Positions 1 through 11,312 of a stretch of DNA of 64,000 nucleotides are shown in pieces. The stretch is taken from contig WEDG01000373.1 in NCBI GenBank assembly GCA_017591395.1, forward strand, positions 1 to 64,000, written 5' to 3'. The first letter of the stretch is position 1. The number at the start of each line of letters is the position of its first letter. This stretch comes from Schistocephalus solidus (Eukaryota > Platyhelminthes > Cestoda > Diphyllobothriidea > Diphyllobothriidae). The position numbers were made by a program, and so were the translations under genes. The notes under the pieces are model-generated. The model was not told the origin of the DNA and did no database searches. It saw only the letters and a list, made by a program, of their open reading frames with translations.

Positions 1-2520
1 GCACTTAAGAAGTGTCCTTAATTGCTTATCAGTCATCTCCAATGCGGCCATACACCGGCTGCCTCAAGTGGACACAAACAATGACCTGGAGCTCTCATTT
101 TCCCTACCAGAAACCACATCGGCCATGCAGCACCGGGATCCGACGAAGTCCCACAGGACGTCTACAAGCCCGGTGGGCCCCGGCTGACAGCAGAACTGAA
201 AATACTCTTCCAGGAAATGTGTCGCCAAGGACAAGTTCCCCAGGAGATCAAAGACGCGACCATCGTCCATCTCTACAAGTGGAAGGGAACCGGCAAATAT
301 GTGATAATCAGAGGCATCTCGTTGATCAAAAATCACCGGGTTTACCTTCGCCCGCATGCTTCTTAATCGTCTGAACGCTCACCTAGATCAGGGCCAGTTC
401 CCAGAAACGCAATGTGGCTTCCGCCGACGCCATGGAACAACCGACATGATCTTTACCGCCCGCCAGCAACAAGAGAAGTGCCAGGAGATGCGAACCCACA
501 TCTACTCTAACTTCGTGGATCTGACAAAAGCCTTTGACACGGTGAATCACTGCGGACCGTGGAAAGTCATGCAGAAATTCGGATGCCCTGAGCGTTTCAC
601 GCACATGGTGCGTCAGTTTCATGACGGGATGATGGCGCGCGTCACTGACAGCGGGACGGTATCCGAAACATTCGCAGGTACCAATGGAGAGGCAGGGTTG
701 CATACTGGCCCCACACTCTTCAGGCTCATGTTCTCTGCTATGCTGATGGACGCCTACCGTGATGAGCAGTCTGGGATCTGCATTGCCTACAGAACTGACG
801 GGCACCTTCTCAACAGTCCGCGTATGCAGGCCACAACTCGCGTGTCTACAGCTACAGTCCATGACTTGCTCTTCGTGAACGACTGCGCACTTAACACCGT
901 GACGGAGAAGGACATGCAAAGGAGCATGGACCTCTTCACCGCAGGTTGCGCCAATTTCGAATTTAATTTAAGTGCAGCCAAAACGGTTGTCAGGCCCAAG
1001 CCGCCACTCAGCACGGAATTCAATGCTCCCCGAATCAATGTCAACGGTGCTCCACACAAAAATGTAGAAACCTTCGCTTATTTGGGAAGCACGCTGTCAC
1101 GCAACCCGAAAATTGTTGACGAGATTGCCGAATTGATCTCCAAAGCCAGTCAGGCCTTCGGCCGATTGCAGGCCTCCATGTGGAATCGCCACGCTATTCA
1201 CTTGAACACCAAACTGAAGATGTGCAAGGCCCTCGTCTTGAGACCTGGACCATCTACTCCAGCCAAGCCAGGAAGCTGAATCACTTCCATCTCAGCTGCC
1301 TCCGCAGAATACTGAAGCTAAGATGGCAAGACGGGATCCCTGAAATGGAAATCCTGGAGCGGACCGGAATCCTCAGTATCCACGCAATGCTGAGACAATT
1401 TCAACTGCGATGGAGTGGCCACTAGGCGAGAATGGAAGATGTGGAACTACCCAAAAAACATTTCAACGGAAATATCGCTAGGGGTGCTTGCTGACAGGTA
1501 GGTCAAAAACGACGCTACAAGGACACATTGAAGAAATCTCTGAAGCAATTGCAAAGCAACCCAGCGACATGAGAGGATCTCGCCCAGGCTAGACCGGCAT
1601 TGAGAAGATCCGTCAAGTTTGGTTCAGTAATCTATGAGGCCAACCGGATCGCCACCGCCGAGGCCAAAATAGCCGCACGAAAGTCACCAGCGCCCCGAAC
1701 CAATACCGCCAATACCCAGAACCTTCCAATATGCCCGCGCTGTCAACGCATGTTCCGTACGCGAATCGGCCTGGTTGGACATCTTCAGACGCAATTTACT
1801 AACAATCCAACATTTCCATCTTCTACGTCAAATTCTGCCAACCCTCTATCGGACATCCCACCCTAACTCCTGTCGTCAATTCCATTACTCCCACCAACAT
1901 AGAGACCAAATTCCAATACTCATCACCTGTTACTTCTACCACCACCGCCACCTCCACTATCAGCGATGGGGAATCTCTCCTAAACTGTACTCATTGTGAC
2001 CGCACAGTCACCTCACGCATCGGCCTAAACGGTTACTTGCGAATCCATCGTACAGAGACTGGTAAACCAGTGCCTGGAGCACCAACACACAGCAGAGATC
2101 GCCGACCTCCACTGCCCTCACTGTCCTCGCGCATTCATTCATCGCATGGGCTTATTCGGTCACATGCGCATCCACGACAGTGGAATTCACCGCAATGCTG
2201 ACAACATCGATACTCCCATGCACACCCTCCGCTCCTGCCATTCTTACCACCACTGATACCTTCATTACCACGAATGACATCCCCCCAGCTTCTTCCGATA
2301 TTTCCTGCTCACACTGCACCCGAAACATCAGCTCAAGCATCGGCTTGGTCTGTCATCTGCGAATCCATCGCACGGGGCTGGGGAACCAGTACCTGGGGCT
2401 CCGACATACAGTTAACGCGCCCGCCTTCACTGCCCTCACTGCTCCCGCACATTTACACACCTCATGGGCCTAGTAGGACAAATGCACCTCAATGACAACA
2501 TGCGGTAAACCACCGGAGGC
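1..2520 (+). pseudogene. Broken RT plus zinc-finger ORF of LINE copy 1
   Basis: The longest open piece is 356-1,279 (307 residues). RT motif A is readable as FVDLTKAFDTVN at 511-546. Motif C, which is FADD in the better copies, reads FVND at 871-882, so the catalytic Asp pair is lost. Motif B ([13 protein letters not shown] in better copies) is scrambled around 685-720. About 22 bp are missing near 1,240 relative to the other copies, which shifts the frame. The reading then continues through 1,180-1,425 and 1,600-1,866. A finger starting CPRCQRMFRTRIG lies at about 1,732-1,790, and more degenerate fingers run to about 2,480. Several frameshifts and stops make it a dead copy. Family membership is certain; the precise clade (jockey/CR1-like versus RTE-like) is not settled. 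Confidence 0.88.
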
Positions 2521-2589
2521 TAAGCTACATCAGCGCACACTACCTACACCAATACATAGACACCACCCTCACCATCATCACGTACCTGA

Positions 2590-3345
2590 GAATATCACGG
2601 TTTCCTAGAAACCGTAAATGGAAGGCTGCCCATCTGACGCTTCAACCAGACCACGCCTTTCGACTCAGTGTATGTGTTGTGTGTGTCCAGTGGCTGACCA
2701 GTGGACTGGGAGTCAGTCGGCGATGGCTCCCCATATCCTCTGATTCAGTGCGTCCTGGTGTGTGCGTTATTGGGGCCAGGTGGTTCTGTGACGCGCGAAG
2801 ACGGGTACGCCGACCCGTCAGCCAATGCGCCCCCTCCCACGTCAGACAACTGACTGGCTCGGATGGTGGTCTGATTGTGGAGTGAGGGAGAGAGTGAGAT
2901 CAACAGCTCAGCGCATTTTCCTCACTATAAACAATCTGACGCGCTTGAAACTATCACGGTGTGCTAAAAGCCGTGGCTTGGAAGGTTGCCAACTGACGGG
3001 ACAACTCGGACCGCGTGGTCAGCCCAATGTGTTTTTTGTGTGTAGTGGCTGACTGGCGGACTGAGAGTCAGGCTGCGATGGCCCCTTCTTAATGTGGCGT
3101 TTATGACACTCCCACTCAGTTGGGATCCGAGCCACCCTCTCTTCCTTTGTTGTTTTCTTGTTTGGAGACGGACCACAGTGCATGCGCCTATGTTCTCTCC
3201 CGTCTCTTGTCTTCTTGACTCTGTCTCGACACCTGGTCCAGGTGGTTGAGTGGAATTGGGAGCGCGATAGATGCAGCGAAAGTCTAATATTACTATAATT
3301 GATCACACAGCATACGGTGGACATCGTCAAACACGACGGTTGAAC
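2590..3345 (+). repeat. Two tandem 3'UTR modules of LINE copy 1
   Basis: Two related non-coding modules follow the zinc-finger region. The first starts near 2,594 with TATCACGGTTTCCTAGAAACCGT, a near-perfect hairpin. The second starts near 2,951 with TATCACGGTGTGCTAAAAGCCGTGG. Each then has the shared core GGAAGGnTGCC, a 'GTGGCTGAC' block and 'GAGAGTCAGGCTGC'-like sequence. The same modules close every LINE copy in the window, in varying number. They are non-coding and probably serve as the RT recognition or structural tail (inference). Confidence 0.8.
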
Positions 3346-4020
3346 TAGCGTGTGTGCCGTCCTGGGTCCTGGTCATCATGGCTGCCTTTTATGTTTACAG
3401 GTCACCACTGACCCTCGACTTGAAATTTACTTTTCGAGCAGCCTGGGAATGAAACGACTAACATCATCGTTTTTAGCAGACGAATGAGGCATTCCGAAGG
3501 GGCCACGTTAGAGACCTTGAAGGTGCATATTCAGACCTCCTCCGTACCGGAATTCCCCCTAGTGTCAGATCTTTGGAAGTTGTGATTGATTCGAGATTGA
3601 CGATGAATTCCATGTAGCCAGAGACGGATGGAATGCAGTTTAAAACTTTACGCACTGCCTTCTCCTCTTCTAAGTAGAAATTTTAGACGGAAAGGAACCA
3701 CTTTCTTATGCAGATCACGTTTTCAACTCTCCGCAAACGTATAGATGGATGCCACTGATAACCCACGAAGTCACATAACAAGCCCACCTGTTTCTAGCAT
3801 AACATGATACCGCCTCGGGTGTGGTTACTGACAAATGTATGAGCAAACTACCAGTTCACCATTTAGCTTCTTGTCCCGGTTGTAGTTCGCATTACGGATG
3901 CTCCCGCTTTGCCCCTCGGGGTTTCTGGTTTAACTGCCGACATCAGCCAGATTGAGTTACACAGGGGGCTCCGATCCGATCCTTTTGGTTACCGTGACTG
4001 CTTGGAAGAGCACAAGACGT
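3346..4020. other. Unassigned intergenic DNA
   Basis: I see no long coding frame, no family motif and no RNA gene in this stretch. The short reading frames have no recognisable composition or motif. Confidence 0.5.
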
Positions 4021-4024
4021 AAAC

Positions 4025-4950
4025 TGCGAACCGAGAAGAAGAAGACGCGATCGCTGTGACGAGCACTTTATTCGCCTGACGTTTCAGCTTCCAACCCGAA
4101 CACATCTTCAGAGGGGTATGGGTACTTCGTATACAGGGAGTTGCAGTATTTACGGGGGACAGTCGCTATGCTACGGCATACCTATGGCAATTATTGGCTC
4201 CTTCTTCACCGATAGTGACTGCGCTCTGGTGCATTAATTTTTTGATGACCGGCATGCGGGTCGTCATCCGCTGAAATGTTTTAACCCGTGTTGGAGGTTC
4301 GCGTGATGACTGCTCGGCCATCTGGCTCACCGGCACTGGTGCTGGAAAATGTGATCGCATGAGCGCTCCCCGAGTGGCCGATTGCTCTGGCTGAACTGAG
4401 TTTGAACACCGAATATGGATTAGGGAAATCATTGTACTTTTTGATTGACTGGCACCTGTGAACCGTGATTTAAGTTACTCGCGGCTCACTCGATTATCCT
4501 CTCTTGCGAGAATGTCGGCTTAATCGAACTTGAATTTGTGACCGGTTCTCGCCGAATGAGCCGCGACTTGAGAATTGGCATCATTTCGTCACATGTTTGG
4601 CGTCCGAAGCAGTCTGCCAGTTTCACCGACGTAGTTGCTTTGCACGGAACTGCACCAGATCCGATAAAATATGCCAGATGTTTCTTGTCACGGCAGTTGG
4701 TCCTTTGGTTGCATGACCTGACGCCAAATGGTTACCACCGGTCTTTGTGCTACTCCAACTCCAACTGATACGAAGGCGGACGGAATCCTTCGCATTCTGT
4801 CCCATTGTCGAATGGCACTCCTCTGCGATTCCGTAGATAATTGAGCAAACTTTTGCCTCATTCTCGGTGGCAAAAAACCTTCGACTGAAGCAGTCTGGGT
4901 TCTTCCAGTCTGACGTTGGGCTATAATTATTTGATGACGCCAAAAACCGG
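4025..4950 (-). mobile_element. Penelope-like element terminal region (remnant)
   Basis: Read on the minus strand, about 4,035-4,125 gives a translated string close to 'YPYPSEDVFGLEAETSGE' followed by stops. The same signature (D-D/E-GFELESETSGE type) recurs at 48,826-48,930, its mirror at 62,145-62,250, and 19,870-19,930. From memory, this string lies in the terminal repeat region of flatworm Penelope-like elements. The flanking sequence to about 4,950 (minus strand) reads as fragmentary PLE-like text with frameshifts. It is a decayed, non-coding remnant. The boundaries are approximate. Confidence 0.45.
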
Positions 4951-6630
4951 ACCAGTCATTCCAGTCTACGGGATTTTTACGGGATTTTGAAACAGAGACG
5001 CTAATTCAATTTATTGTTTTGTCTAATAAGTGCATGGCGTTGACCGCATTTGCTAGGAAAATGAGAACGTGGTGACGGTCCTGCCCAAGTATGCATTTTC
5101 TGCTTGTCTTTGGATTGTGTTTTTCCACAAGTATGTTTACTGAAATTGGGGCTTGTCTCGAAAGAAAGGGGCGCACTCTCCTTTTTTTTGTAGGATTTAA
5201 AGTCCTGTGAAAACGAGCAATTGTGCATTTTAAGTTCTCGTGTTGGTTTTTATTAGTTTACCTACGAACCTCGGGATGATCAATGTAAAAGAAGGAAGTG
5301 TTCTCTAGGAAAAGAGAATTACCTGTGTGATTCTATGAAGAGCACTCCGTGTTGTTGTTGTTTTTTTTTTAAAAAATGCTGTACTGTAGGATAAAATGAA
5401 GACAAATTTAAATGGCTCTAGCTTTTACTAAGCCTTGCATTGATCGAGTTTTCAATTGTCACCGTCACGAGAGCGGTGTCGCAAGTGTGAGACCGTGCGG
5501 AATCGTCACAGGGCATCCAGCGAGGTCATGTGTGAGCCAGCCTTGAAAATGATCGGCCAGATTGGACAATCGGGATTGGCGAGTACCAGATCGACATTGG
5601 TGGGCGCATGCATGTAGTCGTGAGACGTTCAGCTGTGCAACATGCGCACGGAGTCGGTTCACTACACAACCATCGCGAAAGATGACGTTCACCGGTAGTT
5701 GCACGGAGTGATCGCAGTACCATTGGCATGTGTGTGAATGAGGCAGACATACTATGCATCTACCACACTCTCTTCTCTTACCCTACTGGGCCCGAATCGG
5801 ACGCAGTAGTTGGGAAAGTTAAACAATCCGTCTATGCGTACCACGCACGGCCTTATGCCCGCCCACGTACCAGACATTAAGAAGGGCAGTGGATTGGGTC
5901 TCATGCGTGTGAGAGTGCAACAGAGGCCAAGATACGAAGGGGCTTTTGAGACTGAAAGTCAGAAGGATTTATTTATCCCATCATTTGGCAGCCTTACAAG
6001 CCATCATGTCAAGTTTATTAGAGGTAGGAGGGCGCTGATGTGCCCAGAAAGTTGATTCCCGTGTCGGCCCCGCTCTGTCCTTCTGATATCATACACAAAT
6101 CGACCGTCTGAACCTGTAAACTAGATGGCTAAGGGATTGGACGGTTATAAACACGCATGCGTGCACACGCCTCCGTAGCTTCGTTTGGTTCCCCGGCATA
6201 GTAGCAATTGCTATAAATGCAACAAAATTTGAAGACTAATGCCAAGGCTTTAGCAAGTGTTTGTGCGTCCCTAAATTACTTCACACGCATGCCTGTCCTG
6301 AGGAGTTGTGGTCCTCGATATACCACATCAGAGAGCCGAGTTTGTCCGAGATGCCGTTATCTGGCCCTTGGAAATGTCCGTTACTTGTTTTGCCGGAATC
6401 AGTTATCTTCTCTACGTTTAAAATCCATACTTTTTAACTCGTCCCATTGACGTGCTAACTGAAAATACAAGCAACTCACCACCACTGTTGCACAAATTAG
6501 CAGGTGCTAAACAGTAGATGGGTTATCTCATGAAGTGCTAACCGAAATTGCGAAATGTATTTACATTAGTACAGCATTTTGGCAGATTTTAATAATTCAT
6601 TTGACCTACAAGTGGAGCAAAAGAACTGTA
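4951..6630. other. Unassigned intergenic DNA
   Basis: No gene or repeat family was recognised. A short GTT run and a T tract lie at about 5,351-5,370. Sequence near 5,790-5,890 faintly resembles the border of the LINE 3'UTR ('CCAGACATTAAGAAGG'), but too little to call. Confidence 0.45.
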
Positions 6631-6639
6631 TTTTCCTTT

Positions 6640-7170
6640 TGAAAAGCTTATCTTAGTAGGGTTGTAATATTGATTATCATTTTCGACAGCCTTATAAACT
6701 CAAATATATTCTATGGAAAATATGAACGAAAATATTCTTTGTTGTACTCATTTTGTAGCAAATAATGTCTTCTTTAAATTTTATCCTCGAATAAAGAGCA
6801 TCGTTTGGGCTACAAAGACTTTTTCCAATTACAGAATAATGTTGAACACTGCTGGTCCTTGCAATTGCAATTTGGGTTTCCAAACCACTTGCTGTGTACT
6901 TTCCGCCTAAGGAAAATCATCCATTTCTTTACGCTAACAGGAAGATGTCACAAATTGCTTATCAAATTGTGTAATGGAGGTGGACCCTGCTGCATATTTT
7001 ATAAGCATGAAATTTGAAGAGGTTATTTCTATGAAATGACTACAAGAAAGAATGCTTCTTGCATGTTTTCTACAAAATATGTTTGAATTAATAAAAACAT
7101 CGAAAAGTAACAAGAAAAATTCACCCTAGATAAGGAAGCATCTTTTACAGAGTGTAATTTCTGCAAGGGA
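6640..7170. mobile_element. Foldback/MITE-like inverted-repeat element, copy 1
   Basis: The left end (about 6,700-6,790: 'CAAATATATTCTATGGAAAA', 'TTGTACTCATTTTGTAG') is repeated in reverse complement at the right end (about 7,020-7,100: 'GTTTTCTACAAAATATGTTTG', 'GACTACAAGAAAGAATG'). These form diverged terminal inverted repeats of roughly 80-100 bp around an AT-rich centre. A second member with the same ends lies at 27,530-28,165. No transposase frame is present, so it would be non-autonomous. Exact termini and target-site duplications could not be fixed by eye. Confidence 0.55.
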
Positions 7171-7835
7171 CCCAAAGGAGGCTCATTCAAAAGCAGACCC
7201 ACCAAAACAGATTCATTGAATTGCAGAGACGTTTTGGAGGCGTTTTTGATTGGCTCAACGATGGCTAGGAATTAAGTAAACCTGACCGAGCGCGCTTGGG
7301 TTAGTCGACCCTGAACTGATTGATACTTTTTCCTCTGCTTGCATTACTTATGCAATACTGACGCTGACTACAGAGACTAGACTCGGCCGTACAAAATGAA
7401 TACACTAAGCAAAGTAATTTCTTCATCTTTCCCAAGTATTACTTTTTCAAGATTTCGGTTCATAAACAAGCTGCACCGATTAAAATGCGTACCGGTGGGG
7501 TATTTTCATACCACCAAACCATAATTTTGTTTGCCTCAAGTCAACAGGATGTTCACTTCATCTGTTAAATAAAATGACCACATTTATCTCGGCTTTTGCA
7601 GGTTTTAATAAAGTTTCAGGACATCTTATTCTGTCTATGCGATCCTTCGATGGTATTGAACAAAGTCATTCTAATTGACCTGAACGTCATGATTTAGGAA
7701 AGCAATCACGTCAGTGTGTTGATTCAATTATTTTTAAGTCTGACGCAATCACTTTTAAATGGAAAGTCGGAAGGTCAGTTGAACGAACTTGGGTTCGCGG
7801 TCTTCGCTTGTAATCAACATATGACGTCCACTGTG
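7171..7835. other. Unassigned AT-rich intergenic DNA
   Basis: No coding frame or repeat family was recognised. The right edge may contain decayed upstream parts of the adjoining PLE remnant. Confidence 0.4.
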
Positions 7836-7839
7836 CAAG

Positions 7840-8860
7840 TGGGGATTTTATTATCTAAGGAGTTCTTCTACTTGCCGAACTAGTCTTACAGCGACTAGAA
7901 GAGGGCGTCTTACAACGTTTCAAACCAAAGATGAGGCTCCGCTACGTAAATGGCACATTCTTTATCATAAAGACTTGCGACGTTGAGCAATTACACCAGA
8001 TTCTTAATGGCGTCTTCCCAGCTATAAATTTACTCGCAAAGCTGCAACAAGAGATACACTCCTATTCTTAGACGTGAGTTTACAAAGACTCAGTGATAGT
8101 AGACTCACAAAAAGCGTCCACTGAAAGGACTCTTCTGCGGAAATCATGCTAAACTATACAAGTAACCACCCACAAAAGAAGCTGTGTTCGCACTCTTTTA
8201 CATCGGGCCTTCCGCTATTGCGGCAGGAATGACCTTCTTAATAAAGAACTATCGTATTTATATCAGTTCTTCCGGTGCAATGGGTACCCAAAAATCTTCG
8301 GAAAAAATTGTATTCGATGCCAGAGACAATTGTAGAACCTTGTTTCTAATGGAGATATAGTGCCACGAAAATTTTATTCTTTACCTTACATGCAAGGTGT
8401 TTCTGAAAATTCTCTCAACAATTAAGTCACTTTGGCACCTCTGTCGCCCACAAGCCTGCGTTTCCCATACGCGCAACCCTATGCCGAGTGGAGCCCACCT
8501 TACCCAAAGAAAAATTAAGCAGTAATTCACCGCATACCATGCGCCAACTACCCTTCTATTTACGTTGGTCATACAGTCCAACGTCTTAGGAATCAAATCA
8601 ACGAAAATAAGCTAACCGATCGCCAACGTGACCCCTTATCACTGTTGTTTGCGCACTCCCTTGAATGCGACCATCGCTTCAATTGGGACGGTACCGAAGT
8701 GATTGCCATGGCCAACACCAAGCAGGCTCGAGAATTCTTCGAAGCTTGGCACTCTAGCACGACCAGCATTAACCGCCACGTCGATCTAGACGCTCATTAC
8801 GCAGGGCTACGTGCACGACGAACTAACGAGCACCCACATCCTAGCAAGGACTGCTAATCC
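7840..8860 (+). pseudogene. Penelope-like element remnant: RT palm end plus GIY-YIG endonuclease C-terminus
   Basis: At about 7,870-8,080 the plus strand translates to PLE-type RT text. It includes RYVNGTFFIIKT at about 7,942-7,977, where active elements have YVDD, and further on 'LLFLDVSL'. After a long stretch with stops, about 8,565-8,850 gives the C-terminal endonuclease-side sequence: YVGHTVQRLRNQI (the GIY-YIG-side 'GxT..LR.RI' motif), then 'DPLSLLFAHSLE', 'FNWDGTEV', and 'EAWHS...INRHVDLDAHYAGLR'. This order (RT then GIY-YIG) is that of Penelope-like elements. The mutated YVDD and many stops show it is dead. Confidence 0.8.
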
Positions 8861-9224
8861 TTGGGGCATTTCAAATTTCACTTAAGCCACCCCCACCTCA
8901 CACATGGCGCACCGCAATTAAACATTCCAAAAACTGCAAACGACGCACTGACGGGGTTCTAGAGTGAGCCCAAGGCACAACGGGACGAGTGAGTCCTCTA
9001 ACCGATCGGTGAACACCCAACTACCATTGTTACTATTCCCGATCGAAACCAGCAAGACAACGACCTCGTAGCGCAGTGGGTAGAGCGTTTGACTTCTGCC
9101 CAACAGGTCAATAGTACGAGCCTAGGATGCCCCAGCGCCTGGGGTTGGGTATGGTTTAAGCAGATCGGTGAGCCCCACACTATCATCATATTCCCGATCA
9201 CAACCGACAAAAACAACGAGCCCG

Positions 9225-9278
9225 TGGCTCAATGGTAGAGCGTTCGACTCAAATACCAAAGGTCGCGGGTTCGAATCC
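9225..9278 (+). promoter_or_regulatory. Internal RNA polymerase III promoter (A and B boxes) of the SINE
   Basis: A box TGGCTCAATGG at 9,225-9,235 fits TRGCNNARYGG. B box GGTTCGAATCC at 9,268-9,278 fits GGTTCGANNCC. Spacing and sequence are those of a tRNA-derived promoter, which would drive SINE transcription. Confidence 0.7.
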
Positions 9279-9306
9279 CAGGTGTGCCACACTTGGGATT
9301 GGGTTT

Positions 9307-9351
9307 GACTGGCTGATGACGGCTCATAAGCCAGAAATGGCCATTCCGGTC
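9307..9351 (+). ncRNA. Hammerhead-ribozyme-like motif in SINE body (candidate)
   Basis: The parts in order are: stem I strand GACTGG (9,307-9,312), core CTGATGA (9,313-9,319), and stem II C-GGCT-CATA-AGCC-A (9,320-9,333). Core GAA(A) follows at 9,334-9,337, then a minimal stem III ATG/CAT with a 2-nt loop, then the nucleotide before cleavage (T at 9,345). Stem I closes with CCGGTC (9,346-9,351), giving six pairs including one U-G. This order matches a type I hammerhead with a very short stem III, the kind known from Penelope-like elements and schistosome SINEs. One weakness is that positions 10.1/11.1 of stem II are C and A, a mismatch. Activity is untested. Confidence 0.4.
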
Positions 9352-9379
9352 TCCCTTGTCTTTGTCGGTTCCACCTTAT

Positions 9380-9416
<37 letters not shown>

Positions 9417-9418
<2 letters not shown>

Positions 9419-9955
9419 TTATTGAAATAAATTTCCTGTGGGATTACCCTTGTTGTCTTCCCATTTTAAATATATTTTCTTGGAATTTAGCCAAGTCTTT
9501 TTTAAGAGCATTTTTGTGTCAAAAGATCCAAAAAATAACGCAATTTAAGCCCAAATTTCACCAAAACCTGCTTGTTTCCATAAGGCTTTGGGGTAATTCG
9601 AAGTCCCAGCAAAAACGATATTATCAGTAAGTCAGATCTCGAGAGATAGCACCTATATCCCCCTGTGAATTAGCCCGCGGGACAAAGACTTTTGAGGACT
9701 AGTAAGTGAAAGACGCGTCACAGAAAAGGCTTCTTGCGAGAAGTAACTCCCCTCACCACAGATGCCGACTTTTAAGGACAGTACCACAGACGGCGTCGTC
9801 CGCTTCAATCCGAGGTGACAAATAAATGTCTCTGAAAAGTAATAAATTATAAAAAAAGGGGTAAGGATGACTTGTTTGGCTGCCTAAATTGGACATGAGA
9901 ACAGGAATCGCCCGCAGTACATTTGGCTTTGAGCCATATTCCAGGAAAAGTGAGA
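9417..9955. other. Unassigned AT-rich intergenic DNA
   Basis: No gene was seen. The end (about 9,870-9,955) shares 'TTGGCTTTGAGCCA' and nearby sequence with 15,110-15,180. In both places it borders a TTAGGG-like tract. Confidence 0.5.
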
Positions 9956-9959
9956 CTGG

Positions 9960-10130
9960 GAGCAAGTTGAAGATTAGGGTATAGTTAAGTGTTAAGGTCA
10001 GAATGAGGGTTACGGTTTTTATGGTGTTTACTATAGAGGTTAGGTTATGGAAAAGGTTAGGGTTAAAATTAAGCTGACTGTTTAGTTTTAGGTTAGCTTT
10101 ATGTTAAGGTTAGTGTTAAGCGGGCAGGGT
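9960..10130 (+). repeat. Degenerate TTAGGG/TTAAGG-like tract
   Basis: There are many imperfect GTTAGG, GTTAAGG and TTAGGGTT units spaced a few bases apart (for example 'GATTAGGGTATAGTTAAG', 'AAAAGGTTAGGGTTAAAATT'). The tract ends in 'GGTTCCTATTCCTATTCCC'. It is a minisatellite-like interstitial tract and is too degenerate to be a functional telomere. The sister tract is at 15,180-15,395. Confidence 0.6.
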
Positions 10131-11305
10131 GGTTCCTATTCCTATTCCCTAACCTCTTACGGTTTCCCGTGGGAAAGTATGAATGAAGGCCTCCATGTAG
10201 CAAAAAGTTAATATTGAGTTGATTCTTTGAAAAAACGCTTCTGCCTTTGAATGTTTTGCAAAAACTCTTTGCTACATTTATGGCGTTGCTGGTTGCTTTA
10301 ACTTTAAGCCTGAATTTGAACAAAATTGTACGTTTTTGTAGGATTTCGAAGTGGTTCAAAGAACAAAAAGAGTCGGTTTCAGGAGCTAACGCGTGTGTCA
10401 TCAACCACTTGGCTTTTAAATAGTGCAGTCTACCGCCTGCGCGACAAAATTATCATATTAAAAACAAGAGGAAGACTAGTTAGAGGAAAGGTTACACACA
10501 GGGAACACTCCTCACGACGTCAACTTTTCAAGACTTTCTGCTTACGGCTTCGCCCGCTTCGGCCCCATGCGGTTAAAAAAATGTCTACGGAAAATAGTAA
10601 ATTACAAAGGTTTTCCGGCGGGAATGTCAAAAAACGTACTATGCCAAGTAGCTTCCCTAAGAGTGTTGCCATTGCTAGACCTTTTTGCCAAAAACTTGTT
10701 GCCACAGCTTGCGCTGTTGGGACAGTCTCAACTTAGATTGCGTCCAAGTCATCATATAAAGAAAACAACCAGGGCACACATCGCCTTTTCCTAATTGCAG
10801 GAGCTTTTTGTTTTCTGCTCTTACGAGTCTTCAGTCTAACTGATTAAGGTATTCTATTCGAAAAGAAAGCTTCATCTTAGGCGATTCTGTCAAACCACTA
10901 TGCACATTTATGCTGGCGAACTCGAGCTAAAAATAACCCAGAATTGACGACCAAAAATAGACGCGTCAAGGTCATGTTGAAGGTTTCGCTGTGAAGGCGG
11001 GGTTCAGCAGGTCCGTTGAGAGTATAGTGCAGTTTACGCATTTTTAGGAGATATTATTGCTAAGCACAGCCCCAACGAAATCAGACTAAAACACAGGAAA
11101 TTAACGTGAGGACAGGCGGAAAATGATCTTCTCAAGGATCTTTGTACTATTACTTCCTTTTTCTTCTTAAAATACTCATGGATAACTGGCTCGCATTCGC
11201 ACACTCGCAGAATACAGGTGCACCAAACAGTAACCGATGCGTGCTATAAACTGTATTCACGATAACACAGCAACCCTACCCTACGTTTTCTGCGCAGGGA
11301 TAGCA
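10131..11305. other. Unassigned intergenic DNA
   Basis: The reading frames here (for example 10,326-10,736) show no domain, splice-site pattern or repeat-family similarity that I recognise. Confidence 0.45.
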
Positions 11306-11312
11306 CGCAACA

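Larger units (their letters stand above)
1..3345 (+). mobile_element. LINE copy 1: 5'-truncated non-LTR retrotransposon (RT, zinc-finger tail, 3'UTR)
   Basis: The window opens inside the reverse-transcriptase region of an endonuclease/RT retrotransposon that recurs at least six more times here. The copy runs from the palm-proximal RT through a C2H2 zinc-finger tail to about 2,520, then through two 3'UTR modules, and ends near the shared terminal motif (ATACGGTGGAC...CGACGGT...GAAC, about 3,311-3,345). No endonuclease part is present in the window. The truncation point itself is not visible because the window starts within the element. Confidence 0.9.
8935..9416 (+). mobile_element. tRNA-headed SINE, dimer-like copy ending in (TA)n
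   Basis: It begins with the family's upstream module (GGGGTTCTAGAGTGAGCCC..., about 8,950), followed by a first tRNA-like head at 9,061-9,130. A second unit then has an A box TGGCTCAATGG at 9,225-9,235 and a B box GGTTCGAATCC at 9,268-9,278. The body holds the CTGATGA/GAAA motif and ends 'CTCCCTTGTCTTTGTCGG', followed by (TA)n at 9,382-9,416. The D-arm GCTC/GAGC pairs. The acceptor stem does not close, so this is not a functional tRNA gene. The head resembles a tRNA-Arg type (inference). Confidence 0.8.

Noticed and set aside
9218..9290. Functional tRNA gene
   Set aside because: A and B boxes and a D-arm are present, but the acceptor and anticodon stems do not close and the unit is embedded in a repeated SINE.
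9382..9416. CRISPR-like or regulatory AT repeat
   Set aside because: It is a simple (TA)n SINE tail with no spacer structure.
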